The position numbers and the translations under genes were made by a program. Under the pieces are notes generated by a model. That model was not told the origin of the DNA and did not search any database. It saw only the letters and a program-made list of their open reading frames with translations. Positions 1 through 7,629 of a stretch of DNA of 45,603 nt are shown piece after piece (position 1 is the first letter of the stretch; each line of letters opens with the position of its first letter). The stretch covers positions 1 through 45,603 of the forward strand of contig CALIIW010000167.1 of NCBI GenBank assembly GCA_938018185.1, written 5' to 3'. Source of the stretch: an uncultured Saprospiraceae bacterium (GTDB taxonomy: Bacteria > Bacteroidota > Bacteroidia > Chitinophagales > Saprospiraceae).

Positions 1-549
1 CTTGAACAAAACCCTCCTCCAGGTTCTAAAGTGAAAGAAAATAGAACCATTTATCTATCAGTTACAAAAGCAATCCCTGATGAAGTGGAACTGCCTGATT
101 TAGTCGGAAACTATGATGCAACAAACTATGCAAGAAAACTACAGCGAAAAGGCTTGAAAAGCCAAGTTGCGGAAGAAGTATTTGATGAAATGCTAGCACC
201 TAACACAATTCTCTACATCAAATACAAAGACAAGAAATATACAGATGATGACATTACAAAAGGGATAAAAGTGCCAGAAGGCGAAATGATTGATCTTATT
301 GTCACAAAGCGTTCTTCTGATGTTGTAGATATCCCAGATTTAAAATGTATGCAGTATTCAGAGGCTCAATTCTTATTAAGTGCTTATAATCTAGCCATAG
401 GTTCTGTCGTAAATGATGCTACAGTTAAAAATGATAAGCAAGCTTTTGTATGGAAACAAGAACCAAGCTATTATAGTGGTAAAATGGTTAAAAAAGGGGC
501 GCCTATAAATTTGTTTTTAACACAATTTAAGCCCGATAACTGCAATTGA
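1..549 (+). CDS. PASTA-domain protein, 3' part (start lies outside the window)
   Basis: The reading frame is open from base 1 (first residues LEQNPPPGSK), so the true start is upstream and only the C-terminal ~182 residues are seen. At least three PASTA-type repeats are visible. The end of the first carries the typical 'Q.P.PG..V' hinge. The second begins VELPDLVGNY and the third begins VVDIPDLKCM, each with the 'P.L.g....A...L...GL' pattern and a later 'G..v..G..I.l.vt' strand. PASTA repeats bind muropeptide or act as periplasmic spacers; in Bacteroidota they occur on stand-alone membrane-anchored proteins without a kinase domain. A membrane anchor would be in the missing part. No role beyond the envelope is claimed. 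Confidence 0.85.
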   Translation, partial: LEQNPPPGSKVKENRTIYLSVTKAIPDEVELPDLVGNYDATNYARKLQRKGLKSQVAEEVFDEMLAPNTILYIKYKDKKYTDDDITKGIKVPEGEMIDLIVTKRSSDVVDIPDLKCMQYSEAQFLLSAYNLAIGSVVNDATVKNDKQAFVWKQEPSYYSGKMVKKGAPINLFLTQFKPDNCN

Positions 550-639
550 TAACCGATTTGATGGCAACTTAAATCTAATCCATTCGTTTCTAATCTGTGA
601 AGCATTTTCGGCCATTATTTCCGAATTTTATATAAATAT

Positions 640-648
640 TATATTTGC
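640..648 (+). promoter_or_regulatory. Candidate -7 promoter element (TATATTTGC)
   Basis: TATATTTGC matches the Bacteroidota sigma factor -7 consensus TAnnTTTG and ends 12 bases before the ATG at 661. A TTT triplet at 618-620, about 19 bases upstream, is a weak candidate for the -33 TTTG. Expected to drive the T9SS cargo gene at 661 and the overlapping rhodanese gene. Confidence 0.45.
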
Positions 649-660
649 AAAAATCTTCAA

Positions 661-2889
661 ATGCGCATTTCCTATACCATCCTATTTCTTTGTTGTTTAT
701 TTGGACTAAAAGCTCAAATTATTGAAGTCCCATCGAAAATAAATCATCTGGTTTTCAATGAGCACAAGAAAGAAGAAATTAAGAAACTGAACAAAATAAA
801 AAATTTCGAACAACAATATAATATCCCTATTCTGGAAGCAAATGTTACTGACGAAGAAGATATTTTATTCTTCAGAGAGAACGGCATAATTAAAATGAGC
901 CAAACTGTTATAGCTGCGAAGTCTGATATAATTGTCTGTGCAGATACCTCATTGCTTCTAGGAGACTTTCATCATGCGCAACTATTAAATGATTTTAATG
1001 CAAATGTAACGTTAGCAGGAAATTGTTTTCAATATTTCGCTCATACACATTCAATATTAGATACTGTCAGTTTATTGATTTGTGATCAATATTCTATTTG
1101 CGATACTTTTGTCTATCAATTTCGCATTACACAAGATACTGTTGGACTTCCTTTTTTTGACGATTTCTCTTATGACGGCCCATATCCAAACTCTGATCTT
1201 TGGCTGACAAAAGATGTCTTTGTAAACAACACTTTAGGTAAAAACCCACCTTCTATTGGCATGGCTACATTCGATGGATTGAATGCGGCAGGTACGCCAT
1301 ATGGAAGTACAGGGTACTCAGACTTTTTAGAAAGCACCTATCTAGATCTTTCTGCTTTTAATTCTGGAAGTAATGTCTATTTAAGTTTTTATATCCAGCC
1401 AAAAGGATACGGTCACAATCCAGGAGAAACGGATTCTCTAACACTTGAATTTAAAAGTGTAGAAGGAACTTGGGATACCATTGCACATTACATCAGCGAT
1501 CTTCCTTCCTTTTCAGAAGCACCTGAATCTTTCGATTTTCAAGCCATAAAAATAGAAGAAGACAAATATTTACATAGCGGATTTCAATTCAGATTTAAAA
1601 ACGTTTCGTCAGGTACTGGCGTTGGCGATTTATGGCACTTGGATTATGTAAAAGTAAATGCTAACGAATCTCCTGATGCCGTAAGCCCGGATATTGCCTT
1701 TGTTCATGAGGCCTCACCTATTCTTAAAAAATACTCTTCCATGCCTTGGCATCAGTTTAAAGGATTTGAAAGTGAAGAGCTAAATGATCAGATGAATATT
1801 TCTTTATACAATCATTTTGGCTTTACAGAAACCGCAGAACCAAGTACCGTTTCTATTATAGAGCAAAACACAGGAACAATCGTATTAGCCGAATCTGAAC
1901 TTTTAAAACTAGTAGGGACAGAAAACCAAAAAGATGTCTTACCAGATACTTTAATTAAACATATAAATCCATTTCCTTCATTTACAAGCAACATGTCTAA
2001 CAGTAGTTTTGACAATGAAGATGAACTTGTTTTTCACACTGTATATAGTTTTGAACAAAACGAAGAAGCCTTATTAACAGCAGGCAATAATCGAGTAAGT
2101 AGACGTACAAATTTTAAAAACTACTTTGCATATGATGATGGCACGGCTGAATCAAATTTGGCAGCGCAAGGTGCAGGCAGCCAAGCCGCAGTTAAATTTA
2201 CTGCAAATGTTGCTGATTCCCTAAAAGGCGTTCAGATGCATATTCCACATGTATTTAGAGATGTGAGCAATCAAAGATTTAATTTAAGAGTATGGCTTGG
2301 AAATTTAGATTCTGATCCTGTGTATGAAAGATTTTCTATTGCACCTTTCTATGTGGACAGTGTTTTTGATACACTTCAAGGATTTACATCTTACAGAATA
2401 GAAGAACCGATTTACATTCCTGCAGGCGATTTCTATATTGGCTGGCAACAAGTGAACGATGAATATGAATTTGCCATCCCGTTTGGATTTGATTTCAATT
2501 CCCCTTCAGACGAACAATTGATTTTCATGAATGTAGGAAATGGTTGGGAACCACTTCCTCAAAGACATCAAGGTGCATTGATGATAAGGGCTGTCGTTGG
2601 TGAAGAAGCTGCTATTGAAACCTTGGTTGAAGAATTAGAACCAAGCTTTGATGATTATCTAAATGTATTTCCCAATCCCACATCTGGCAACATTGAATTA
2701 ATTCTAAAGGAAGGGGAATTAAAGAATTATAAATTACAAATCTATTCCCTAGAAGGAATATTGAGATTCGAGCAAAGTCCAGCTAAAAAATCGACAACTT
2801 TGACCTTGGAAAATGGTTATTATATAGTGAACTTATCTAAATTAGACGGTTCTGAAACTTTGTTTAAAAAATTAATTATTAGCAAATAA
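661..2889 (+). CDS. Secreted protein with T9SS type A C-terminal sorting domain
   Basis: A 742-residue predicted secreted protein. The N-terminus (MRISYTILFLCCLFGLKAQ) is a Sec signal peptide ending at LKAQ. The last ~75 residues, starting at NVFPNPTSGN and ending with KKLIISK, form a type A T9SS sorting domain, which the type IX system recognises and PorU is expected to cleave. The middle contains a segment near residues 160-335 (PFFDDFSYDG ... LWHLDYVKVN) that looks like a jelly-roll/MAM-like beta-sandwich, and a second beta-rich region near 490-640. No catalytic motif is visible, so the function is unknown; similar long type A proteins are common in Bacteroidota. The stop codon shares its last A with the start of the rhodanese gene (TAATG), indicating co-translation. 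Confidence 0.85.
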   Translation: MRISYTILFLCCLFGLKAQIIEVPSKINHLVFNEHKKEEIKKLNKIKNFEQQYNIPILEANVTDEEDILFFRENGIIKMSQTVIAAKSDIIVCADTSLLLGDFHHAQLLNDFNANVTLAGNCFQYFAHTHSILDTVSLLICDQYSICDTFVYQFRITQDTVGLPFFDDFSYDGPYPNSDLWLTKDVFVNNTLGKNPPSIGMATFDGLNAAGTPYGSTGYSDFLESTYLDLSAFNSGSNVYLSFYIQPKGYGHNPGETDSLTLEFKSVEGTWDTIAHYISDLPSFSEAPESFDFQAIKIEEDKYLHSGFQFRFKNVSSGTGVGDLWHLDYVKVNANESPDAVSPDIAFVHEASPILKKYSSMPWHQFKGFESEELNDQMNISLYNHFGFTETAEPSTVSIIEQNTGTIVLAESELLKLVGTENQKDVLPDTLIKHINPFPSFTSNMSNSSFDNEDELVFHTVYSFEQNEEALLTAGNNRVSRRTNFKNYFAYDDGTAESNLAAQGAGSQAAVKFTANVADSLKGVQMHIPHVFRDVSNQRFNLRVWLGNLDSDPVYERFSIAPFYVDSVFDTLQGFTSYRIEEPIYIPAGDFYIGWQQVNDEYEFAIPFGFDFNSPSDEQLIFMNVGNGWEPLPQRHQGALMIRAVVGEEAAIETLVEELEPSFDDYLNVFPNPTSGNIELILKEGELKNYKLQIYSLEGILRFEQSPAKKSTTLTLENGYYIVNLSKLDGSETLFKKLIISK

Positions 2890-3191
2890 TGGATATTAAT
2901 GTACAAGAGCTAAAGCAAAAATTAGATTCTAAAGAGGAATTTGTATTCATAGATGTTCGTGAAAATCATGAATACGAGGAGTTTAATCTAGGAGCCAAAT
3001 TAATACCGCTTGGGGAGATTATGAATGTCATTTCTGACTTAGAGCAACACAAAGAAGAAGAAATAGTAGTTCATTGCCGATCAGGTCAAAGATCAGGTAT
3101 GGCTCAGCAAATCCTTACTGAAGCTGGTTTTAAAAATGTTAGAAATTTAATAGGAGGTGTATTAGAATGGAAACAAGTCTTTCCAAACTAA
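2889..3191 (+). CDS. Rhodanese-like sulfurtransferase domain protein
   Basis: A single rhodanese domain of 100 residues without a signal peptide, so cytoplasmic. The active-site loop is CRSGQRSG with the cysteine at residue 63, a complete six-residue loop plus following glycine typical of active single-domain rhodaneses (GlpE/PspE type). Other family marks are FIDVREN.EYE near residues 20-30 and the GG.LEW end near 92-96. It would move sulfane sulfur from a donor such as thiosulfate or a persulfide to a thiol acceptor; the acceptor cannot be inferred. The ATG overlaps the stop of the preceding T9SS cargo gene by one base. The gene converges on the SPOR gene, with only two bases between the stop codons. 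Confidence 0.9.
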   Translation: MDINVQELKQKLDSKEEFVFIDVRENHEYEEFNLGAKLIPLGEIMNVISDLEQHKEEEIVVHCRSGQRSGMAQQILTEAGFKNVRNLIGGVLEWKQVFPN

Positions 3192-3193
3192 AA

Positions 3194-3886
3194 TCAATCA
3201 TCAAATTTACTTTTGACCTTGTGAACGTAAGCATCTATTCCCTTACGTTCTAATTCTAGTTCTTTTGCCTTTGCCGAAGATTCGGATTTGTATTTACCTG
3301 CAACGACTGTGAAATATTGAGAAAAGTCGAAAACGACTTTAGAAGCGTTATTATACCCCATCTTTTTCAACTTTTCGACATAGCTATTTGCATTTAGCTC
3401 ATTTGAAAAACTTCCTGTTACTAACAGATAGTCCCCTATTTGAGCTCCAGTATTCAAGCTTGATTTACTCTTTTTTGAAGCACCTTTGGGTTGCGTATCA
3501 TTTGAAGAAGATGTTGTCTTTTTGACATTCTTTTTAATCTGATCTGCTGCTGCTTTCATCGTGGAGGAAACGGCCTCTGTTTTATCTTTGACGGCAGTTT
3601 TAGTATCCTTGACAGCATCTTTGGCAGCTCTTTCTAGCGCCTCTTTTTTATCTCTTAAAATATCTTCCTCTTCTGGAATATCACCGTCTTCATCCCCTAT
3701 CATATATTCATCATCGCCAGCGTCTTCATCAGCCTGAAATAGTGGTTTTTCTTTCTCGTTTTTATCTTGGCCAAGATTTTTAGTATATTTTTTTGTCTCT
3801 GAACTAGAGCAGGATTTCATAACAGTTGAGCTCCATACCCAGGCTACAACTATAATGATTAGAAACCAGATTATTTTTCTTAACAT
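3194..3886 (-). CDS. Membrane-anchored SPOR-domain protein
   Basis: A 230-residue protein with an N-terminal membrane helix (about residues 4-22, WFLIIIVVAWVW) preceded by MLRK, so probably inner-membrane anchored with the bulk in the periplasm. A very acidic stretch lies near residues 50-80 (many D and E). It is followed by an Ala/Lys/Thr-rich amphipathic segment (KDAVKDTKTAVKDKTEAV..., ~88-125) resembling LEA-type repeats. The C-terminal SPOR domain spans about 150-225 (YLLVTGSFSNELNANSYVEK ... GIDAYVHKV). SPOR domains bind denuded glycan strands at division sites, so a role at the septum or in the cell wall is plausible. A -7-like element lies at 3933-3940, upstream of the ATG. Confidence 0.85.
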   Translation of the reverse strand: MLRKIIWFLIIIVVAWVWSSTVMKSCSSSETKKYTKNLGQDKNEKEKPLFQADEDAGDDEYMIGDEDGDIPEEEDILRDKKEALERAAKDAVKDTKTAVKDKTEAVSSTMKAAADQIKKNVKKTTSSSNDTQPKGASKKSKSSLNTGAQIGDYLLVTGSFSNELNANSYVEKLKKMGYNNASKVVFDFSQYFTVVAGKYKSESSAKAKELELERKGIDAYVHKVKSKFDD

Positions 3887-3932
3887 GACAATTAATGATT
3901 TAGTCTATATGCTATTTGCAATATACAACACA

Positions 3933-3940
3933 CAAATATA
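3933..3940 (-). promoter_or_regulatory. Candidate -7 element (TATATTTG on minus strand)
   Basis: The plus strand reads CAAATATA, i.e. TATATTTG on the minus strand, an exact TAnnTTTG. It lies 46 bases upstream of the SPOR gene ATG. No TTTG is seen at the expected upstream distance, so support is partial. Confidence 0.35.
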
Positions 3941-3993
3941 AATAAATGTTAATATATAATTAGTAGAAGGAGTCTTTTAGTAAAAATACATGT

Positions 3994-4530
3994 TTAAAAC
4001 CGGTTTTTCCACATCATACTTTCAACGGGCTTCTCTGATTTGCCATTGTACTTTGCAGAAGCTTTTTTATTATAATAGTTTTTGACGTCACCATCTACTG
4101 CAAAATAGATTAATTGTCCAATGGGCATGCCAGCATAAATCTTAACTGGCTGTACACAAGAGATTTCCAAGGTCCAATAATTACAAAAGCCTACATCTCC
4201 CTTCCCTGCTGTAGCATGTATATCAATACCTAACCTTCCAACAGAAGACTTGCCCTCTAGAAACGGCACTGCAGTGTGGGTTTCGGTATATTCTTCAGTT
4301 GACCCGAGATATAATGTTCCTGGTTGGATTACAAAGCCATCTTCTGGTATGGTGAAATTTTGAATTTTATTATGCCTCTTTGCATCAAGCACTCTGTCAT
4401 TATAAACTGCCAAATTGGGACTCAAGTGAACATCATAGGAATTGGTCCCAAGACAATCTGGACGGAAAGGATTTATCACAATTTCACCCAAGTCAATAGA
4501 CTTTTGAATCTTAATATCACTAAAAATCAT
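3994..4530 (-). CDS. dcd: dCTP deaminase
   Basis: A 178-residue dUTPase/dCTP deaminase family protein, close to the usual length. It deaminates dCTP to dUTP, feeding dTMP synthesis, as a cytoplasmic homotrimer. The conserved core GKSSVGRLGIDIHATAG is followed by VGFCNYWTLEIS, which carries the catalytic glutamate of the TLE motif. Near the N-terminus, LGTNSYDVHLSP is the family's 'gp.SyDLrLg' segment. YNGKSEKPVES near the C-terminus is the typical nucleotide-closing tail. The sequence looks mono-functional. The start is the ATG at 4530, and no other in-frame start fits better. It lies 33 bases downstream of the WD40 gene on the same strand and may be co-transcribed with it. Confidence 0.92.
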   Translation of the reverse strand: MIFSDIKIQKSIDLGEIVINPFRPDCLGTNSYDVHLSPNLAVYNDRVLDAKRHNKIQNFTIPEDGFVIQPGTLYLGSTEEYTETHTAVPFLEGKSSVGRLGIDIHATAGKGDVGFCNYWTLEISCVQPVKIYAGMPIGQLIYFAVDGDVKNYYNKKASAKYNGKSEKPVESMMWKNRF

Positions 4531-4563
4531 AACTCGGTTCTTTTTCTCTTAAACAAAATAAGT

Positions 4564-5493
4564 TCAATACTGAACATCCCAAACTTTAATCGTTCGATCA
4601 TCGCTGCAAGATATAAGTCTATCCTTAGAAAGCCATAATAAATCATTAACTGAATTGACATGCCCCTTATCTCTGATAGCTTCAATTACCTTCAACAGCT
4701 TAAATTCCTTACTATCCCAAATTTTAATGGTCTTATCTCTACTAGCTGTGGCAAATAATCTATAATCTGGAGAATATTTAATAGCATTTATAGTAAATAG
4801 ATGGGCAGGAATTGATTTGTGTATTTTAATTTCATCTTCCCATTTCCAAATATTCAACATCGCATCTCGTCCACCACTTAATATGACTTTTTCTTCTTGA
4901 TCTAAAGCCAGCGCAAATACAGAATTCAAATGTGCTTTTTCGACTACATTTTGTATTTGAAAAGTATCTCTATCAATGGCGTATATATTCTTATCACTTG
5001 CCCCAATCAATAAAACTTGTTTCTTTTTTGCGTCTGCAAAACCACGTATTCGATTATATGTCAATTGAATGCTTTCTTTCTTGGCCAGCGTTTGACTATT
5101 CCATTTTGTTAATAGACCATCTCCTGCCAGCGTCAAGAGTTCATTTTCCAATCTATGAATTCCAAAAACACCTTTTTTATGATAACTTATCTTCCTTGGT
5201 TCATTGTTTTCGTTGAGCTTTGCGACATGCAAGTCCCCATAGATATCCCCTATTGATAAAATATTATCCGTATTGTCGTAATGTAAAGCAAAGTTGCTTG
5301 AGCCTGTTTTTGCTAATAACTTTCCATTTTCTAGGTCCTCCATACTCCATTGAGCTACCCATCCTTCACCTCCTGTGGAAAGAAATTCATTCTCTTTCTG
5401 AAAGGCGACCAAAGCATATACAGCCGCATTATGACCCTTAAGGGTGGTCAAACAAGAAATTTTTACTTTAGAAACTGGTGAATTATTTGTCAT
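4564..5493 (-). CDS. WD40-repeat (beta-propeller) protein
   Basis: About 309 residues made almost entirely of WD40 repeats. Clear blades include LKGHNAAVYALVAF, AHLNSVFALALDQE, AHLFTINAIKYSPD...FATASRDKTIKIWD and GHVNSVNDLLWLS...SCSDDRTIKVWD; seven blades fit the length. No signal peptide or enzymatic domain is seen, so it is a cytoplasmic interaction scaffold with unknown partners. The frame is open further upstream, but only a TTG at 5523 is available there. The ATG at 5493 (MTNNSPVSK) is chosen because a promoter-like -7 box sits between the TTG and this ATG. Upstream of dcd on the same strand, and divergent from the phosphopantetheinyl transferase gene, whose ATG is 58 bases away. Confidence 0.88.
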   Translation of the reverse strand: MTNNSPVSKVKISCLTTLKGHNAAVYALVAFQKENEFLSTGGEGWVAQWSMEDLENGKLLAKTGSSNFALHYDNTDNILSIGDIYGDLHVAKLNENNEPRKISYHKKGVFGIHRLENELLTLAGDGLLTKWNSQTLAKKESIQLTYNRIRGFADAKKKQVLLIGASDKNIYAIDRDTFQIQNVVEKAHLNSVFALALDQEEKVILSGGRDAMLNIWKWEDEIKIHKSIPAHLFTINAIKYSPDYRLFATASRDKTIKIWDSKEFKLLKVIEAIRDKGHVNSVNDLLWLSKDRLISCSDDRTIKVWDVQY

Positions 5494-5498
5494 TATTT

Positions 5499-5507
5499 GC
5501 AAAAATA
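5499..5507 (-). promoter_or_regulatory. Candidate -7 element (TATTTTTGC) next to the WD40 start
   Basis: On the minus strand the sequence reads TATTTTTGCAAATAATGACA. This is an exact TAnnTTTGC followed five bases later by the chosen ATG. If used, the transcript would begin at or within a few bases of the start codon, making it leaderless. No TTTG is present at the normal -33 distance, so this rests on one half of the promoter. Confidence 0.3.
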
Positions 5508-5551
5508 TATTTTTTGTGCTCAATCTTGTATAATTTAGGCAATCTATCGTT

Positions 5552-6187
5552 ATGGCATTGATATTTCATAAATATATAAAACCTGAAGGGGAACTTGGAA
5601 TCTGGAAGATCCAAGAAGAGGAATCATTCTTTTACGCAAAACTAGATTTATCAGAAAAAGAAAAGAAGCATCTAGATACCATTAAAGGCCACCTAAAGAT
5701 TGAATGGCTTGCCTCTAGATATTTATTGCACAAAATGTCTGGACGAGAGACTAGAGGACAATTGGTAAAGGATGAATATGGCAAACCTACCTTAGAACAT
5801 AGTGAATATCATATTTCTCTGAGTCATTCTTCTCAACTTGCGGCTGTGGCTGCAGGTCCAGCTATTGTAGGGATTGATATTCAAAAGATTGTTGAGAAAA
5901 TGCAAAGAATCGCTCCAAAATTCATGAATCAAAATGAATTTGCCTCTTTGGGGAAAAATCAACTTTTGCAAATGCATGTTTATTGGGGCGCTAAGGAATG
6001 TCTCTATAAATCCTATGGAAAGAGAAAACTTGATTTTAAAAAACACATTCTTATTGATCCTTTTAGGATGGAACGTGAATATGGCATTATATCAGGCAAG
6101 GTTGTAAAAGACGATTTCTATCAGAGTTATGAGATTGTTTATCAAAAAATTGAAGATTATTTATTAGTCTATAGCATCGAAAAATAA
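5552..6187 (+). CDS. 4'-phosphopantetheinyl transferase superfamily protein
   Basis: A 211-residue Sfp/AcpT-type transferase. The family signature is present: GIDIQ with the metal-binding Asp at residue 109, and WGAKECLYKSYG near 145-156 with the WxxKE motif (W145, K148, E149). The upstream HISLSHS segment (about 87-93) is the usual pre-motif that contacts CoA. The enzyme moves the phosphopantetheine arm of CoA to a serine of a carrier protein (fatty acid ACP, polyketide or peptide carrier); which carrier cannot be read from this sequence. The length is typical of the short Sfp-like group rather than AcpS. It lies three bases upstream of a small lipoprotein gene, so the two are probably co-transcribed. 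Confidence 0.9.
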   Translation: MALIFHKYIKPEGELGIWKIQEEESFFYAKLDLSEKEKKHLDTIKGHLKIEWLASRYLLHKMSGRETRGQLVKDEYGKPTLEHSEYHISLSHSSQLAAVAAGPAIVGIDIQKIVEKMQRIAPKFMNQNEFASLGKNQLLQMHVYWGAKECLYKSYGKRKLDFKKHILIDPFRMEREYGIISGKVVKDDFYQSYEIVYQKIEDYLLVYSIEK

Positions 6188-6190
6188 AAT

Positions 6191-6628
6191 ATGAAACATT
6201 TATTTTTTATTCTTTTAGTAATATCCATAATTGCTTGCAAAGCAGACAAATCAAGTAATAATGCTACTGGCTTAGAATTTGATGAAAACCTACCTCCAGA
6301 TTTTCTAAAATTCCATATGAGATTCCACATCGACAGCATATTTCAAATTGAACATATCTCTTTTCCTCTTCCTGGGATACCAAATATGGCATACGAACTA
6401 CCACAAGATAGCATCGCAAATTTTCATTGGACCCAAGACGATTGGATCATGCATAAGCCATTTAATTACTCTGAAGAATTTTCTAGAAAGTACGTCACCT
6501 ATAGCCCTAACCTAATTGCTGAAATCATTTTTGAAAAACAAAGTGGTTTTGGAATTGAAAGAAGATTTTCAAAAACAAAAAGAGGTTGGCAGTTGATTTA
6601 TTACGTTGGAATGAATGAAGTTCAGTGA
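6191..6628 (+). CDS. Small predicted lipoprotein of unknown function
   Basis: A 145-residue protein with a type II signal peptide: MKHLFFILLVISIIAC, with lipobox SIIAC and Cys at residue 16. The following KADKSSNN linker lacks large hydrophobics and fits transport to the outer membrane. The remainder (~30-145) is a compact mixed domain with several aromatic residues (FHWTQDDWIMHKPFNY); I do not recognise the family. It starts three bases after the phosphopantetheinyl transferase stop and converges with the heptose epimerase gene, 35 bases away. Confidence 0.75.
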   Translation: MKHLFFILLVISIIACKADKSSNNATGLEFDENLPPDFLKFHMRFHIDSIFQIEHISFPLPGIPNMAYELPQDSIANFHWTQDDWIMHKPFNYSEEFSRKYVTYSPNLIAEIIFEKQSGFGIERRFSKTKRGWQLIYYVGMNEVQ

Positions 6629-6663
6629 GGAATGTTTATCCGTTTATTTGAATGCTCGAATGC

Positions 6664-7629
6664 TCAATAGTATTTTTTACCCTTTAGAAAATTCTGCACG
6701 TAATCTTTCACTCCTTCTTCTAAAGTATAAAAAGATTCATTATAACCTGCTTTCTTCAATTTTCCCATATCCGCTTCGGTGTAGTATTGGTACTTGTCTC
6801 TTATATCAATAGGCGTGTCAATAAAAGAAATTTCAACTTCTCGGCCCATGGCTTTAAAAGTATTGGAAGCTAAATCATAAAAGGTTCTTGCTTTTCCAGT
6901 ACCCAGATTATATAGGCCTGATTCTGGTTTGTTCAGCTGTAGCCAATGACAGATATTTACGACATCTTTTACATAAATAAAATCTCTAAGTTGCTCTCCA
7001 TCTTTATACTTTGGGTTGTGTGATTTAAACAACTTCATGCCACCAGTTTGATGGATCTGTTTATGTGTATGATATATTACGGAAGCCATTCGCCCCTTAT
7101 GATATTCGTTAGGTCCATAAACGTTGAAGAATTTAAGCCCTACCCAAAATGGTGGAGCCTGTTCTTCTTTTAAAGCCCATTTATCGAAATCATTTTTTGA
7201 ATCGCCATATGGATTTAATGGTTTGAGTTTTTCAACTATTTGATGGCCATCTTTAAATCCATGTTCTCCTAAACCATAGGTGGCAGCGCTAGATGCATAA
7301 ATAAGGGGAATATTGCGCTCTGCACAAATTTTCCATATGCTTTTTGAGTATTCTACATTGAGATCGTCAAAGATTTTAGAATCCATTTCAGCTGTATCCG
7401 TTCTTGCACCAATGTGAAAAACAAAATCAACTTTCTGTCCTGAGCCTTGAAACCAATTTAAAAACAAATCTCTATGAATCCACTCCCTTATATTTTTCTC
7501 TTCTAGATTAGGATCTTTTTTATCTTTATAAAAATCATCCACAGCCATGATGTGATCAAAGCCTTCCTCATTTAATTTGCTAATTAGACAAGAACCTATA
7601 AATCCAAGCGCACCTGTTACTACTATCAT
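6664..7629 (-). CDS. hldD: ADP-L-glycero-D-manno-heptose 6-epimerase
   Basis: A 321-residue NAD(P)-dependent short-chain-dehydrogenase-type sugar epimerase. The N-terminal Rossmann motif is TGALGFIG, starting at residue 5. The heptose epimerase marks DDFYKDKK, the catalytic segment YASSAATYG, NPYGDSKNDFD (Tyr/Lys of the YxxxK-type pair) and NVYGPNEYHKGRMASV are all present. It inverts C6 of ADP-heptose to supply L,D-heptose for the LPS inner core, in the cytoplasm. The frame is open 25 codons further upstream inside gcvP, but the ATG at 7629 (MIVVTGALG) puts the nucleotide fold at the usual position. That ATG shares one base with the gcvP stop (TAATG), so it is translationally coupled to a functionally unrelated gene. 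Confidence 0.93.
   Translation of the reverse strand: MIVVTGALGFIGSCLISKLNEEGFDHIMAVDDFYKDKKDPNLEEKNIREWIHRDLFLNWFQGSGQKVDFVFHIGARTDTAEMDSKIFDDLNVEYSKSIWKICAERNIPLIYASSAATYGLGEHGFKDGHQIVEKLKPLNPYGDSKNDFDKWALKEEQAPPFWVGLKFFNVYGPNEYHKGRMASVIYHTHKQIHQTGGMKLFKSHNPKYKDGEQLRDFIYVKDVVNICHWLQLNKPESGLYNLGTGKARTFYDLASNTFKAMGREVEISFIDTPIDIRDKYQYYTEADMGKLKKAGYNESFYTLEEGVKDYVQNFLKGKKYY

Noticed and set aside
4324..4638. 104-residue plus-strand frame overlapping dcd and the WD40 gene
   Set aside because: It is antisense to two genes with clear family motifs and has no start context or homology-like pattern.
6615..6812. 65-residue plus-strand frame after the small lipoprotein gene
   Set aside because: It mostly overlaps the 3' end of hldD on the opposite strand and has no family-like features.
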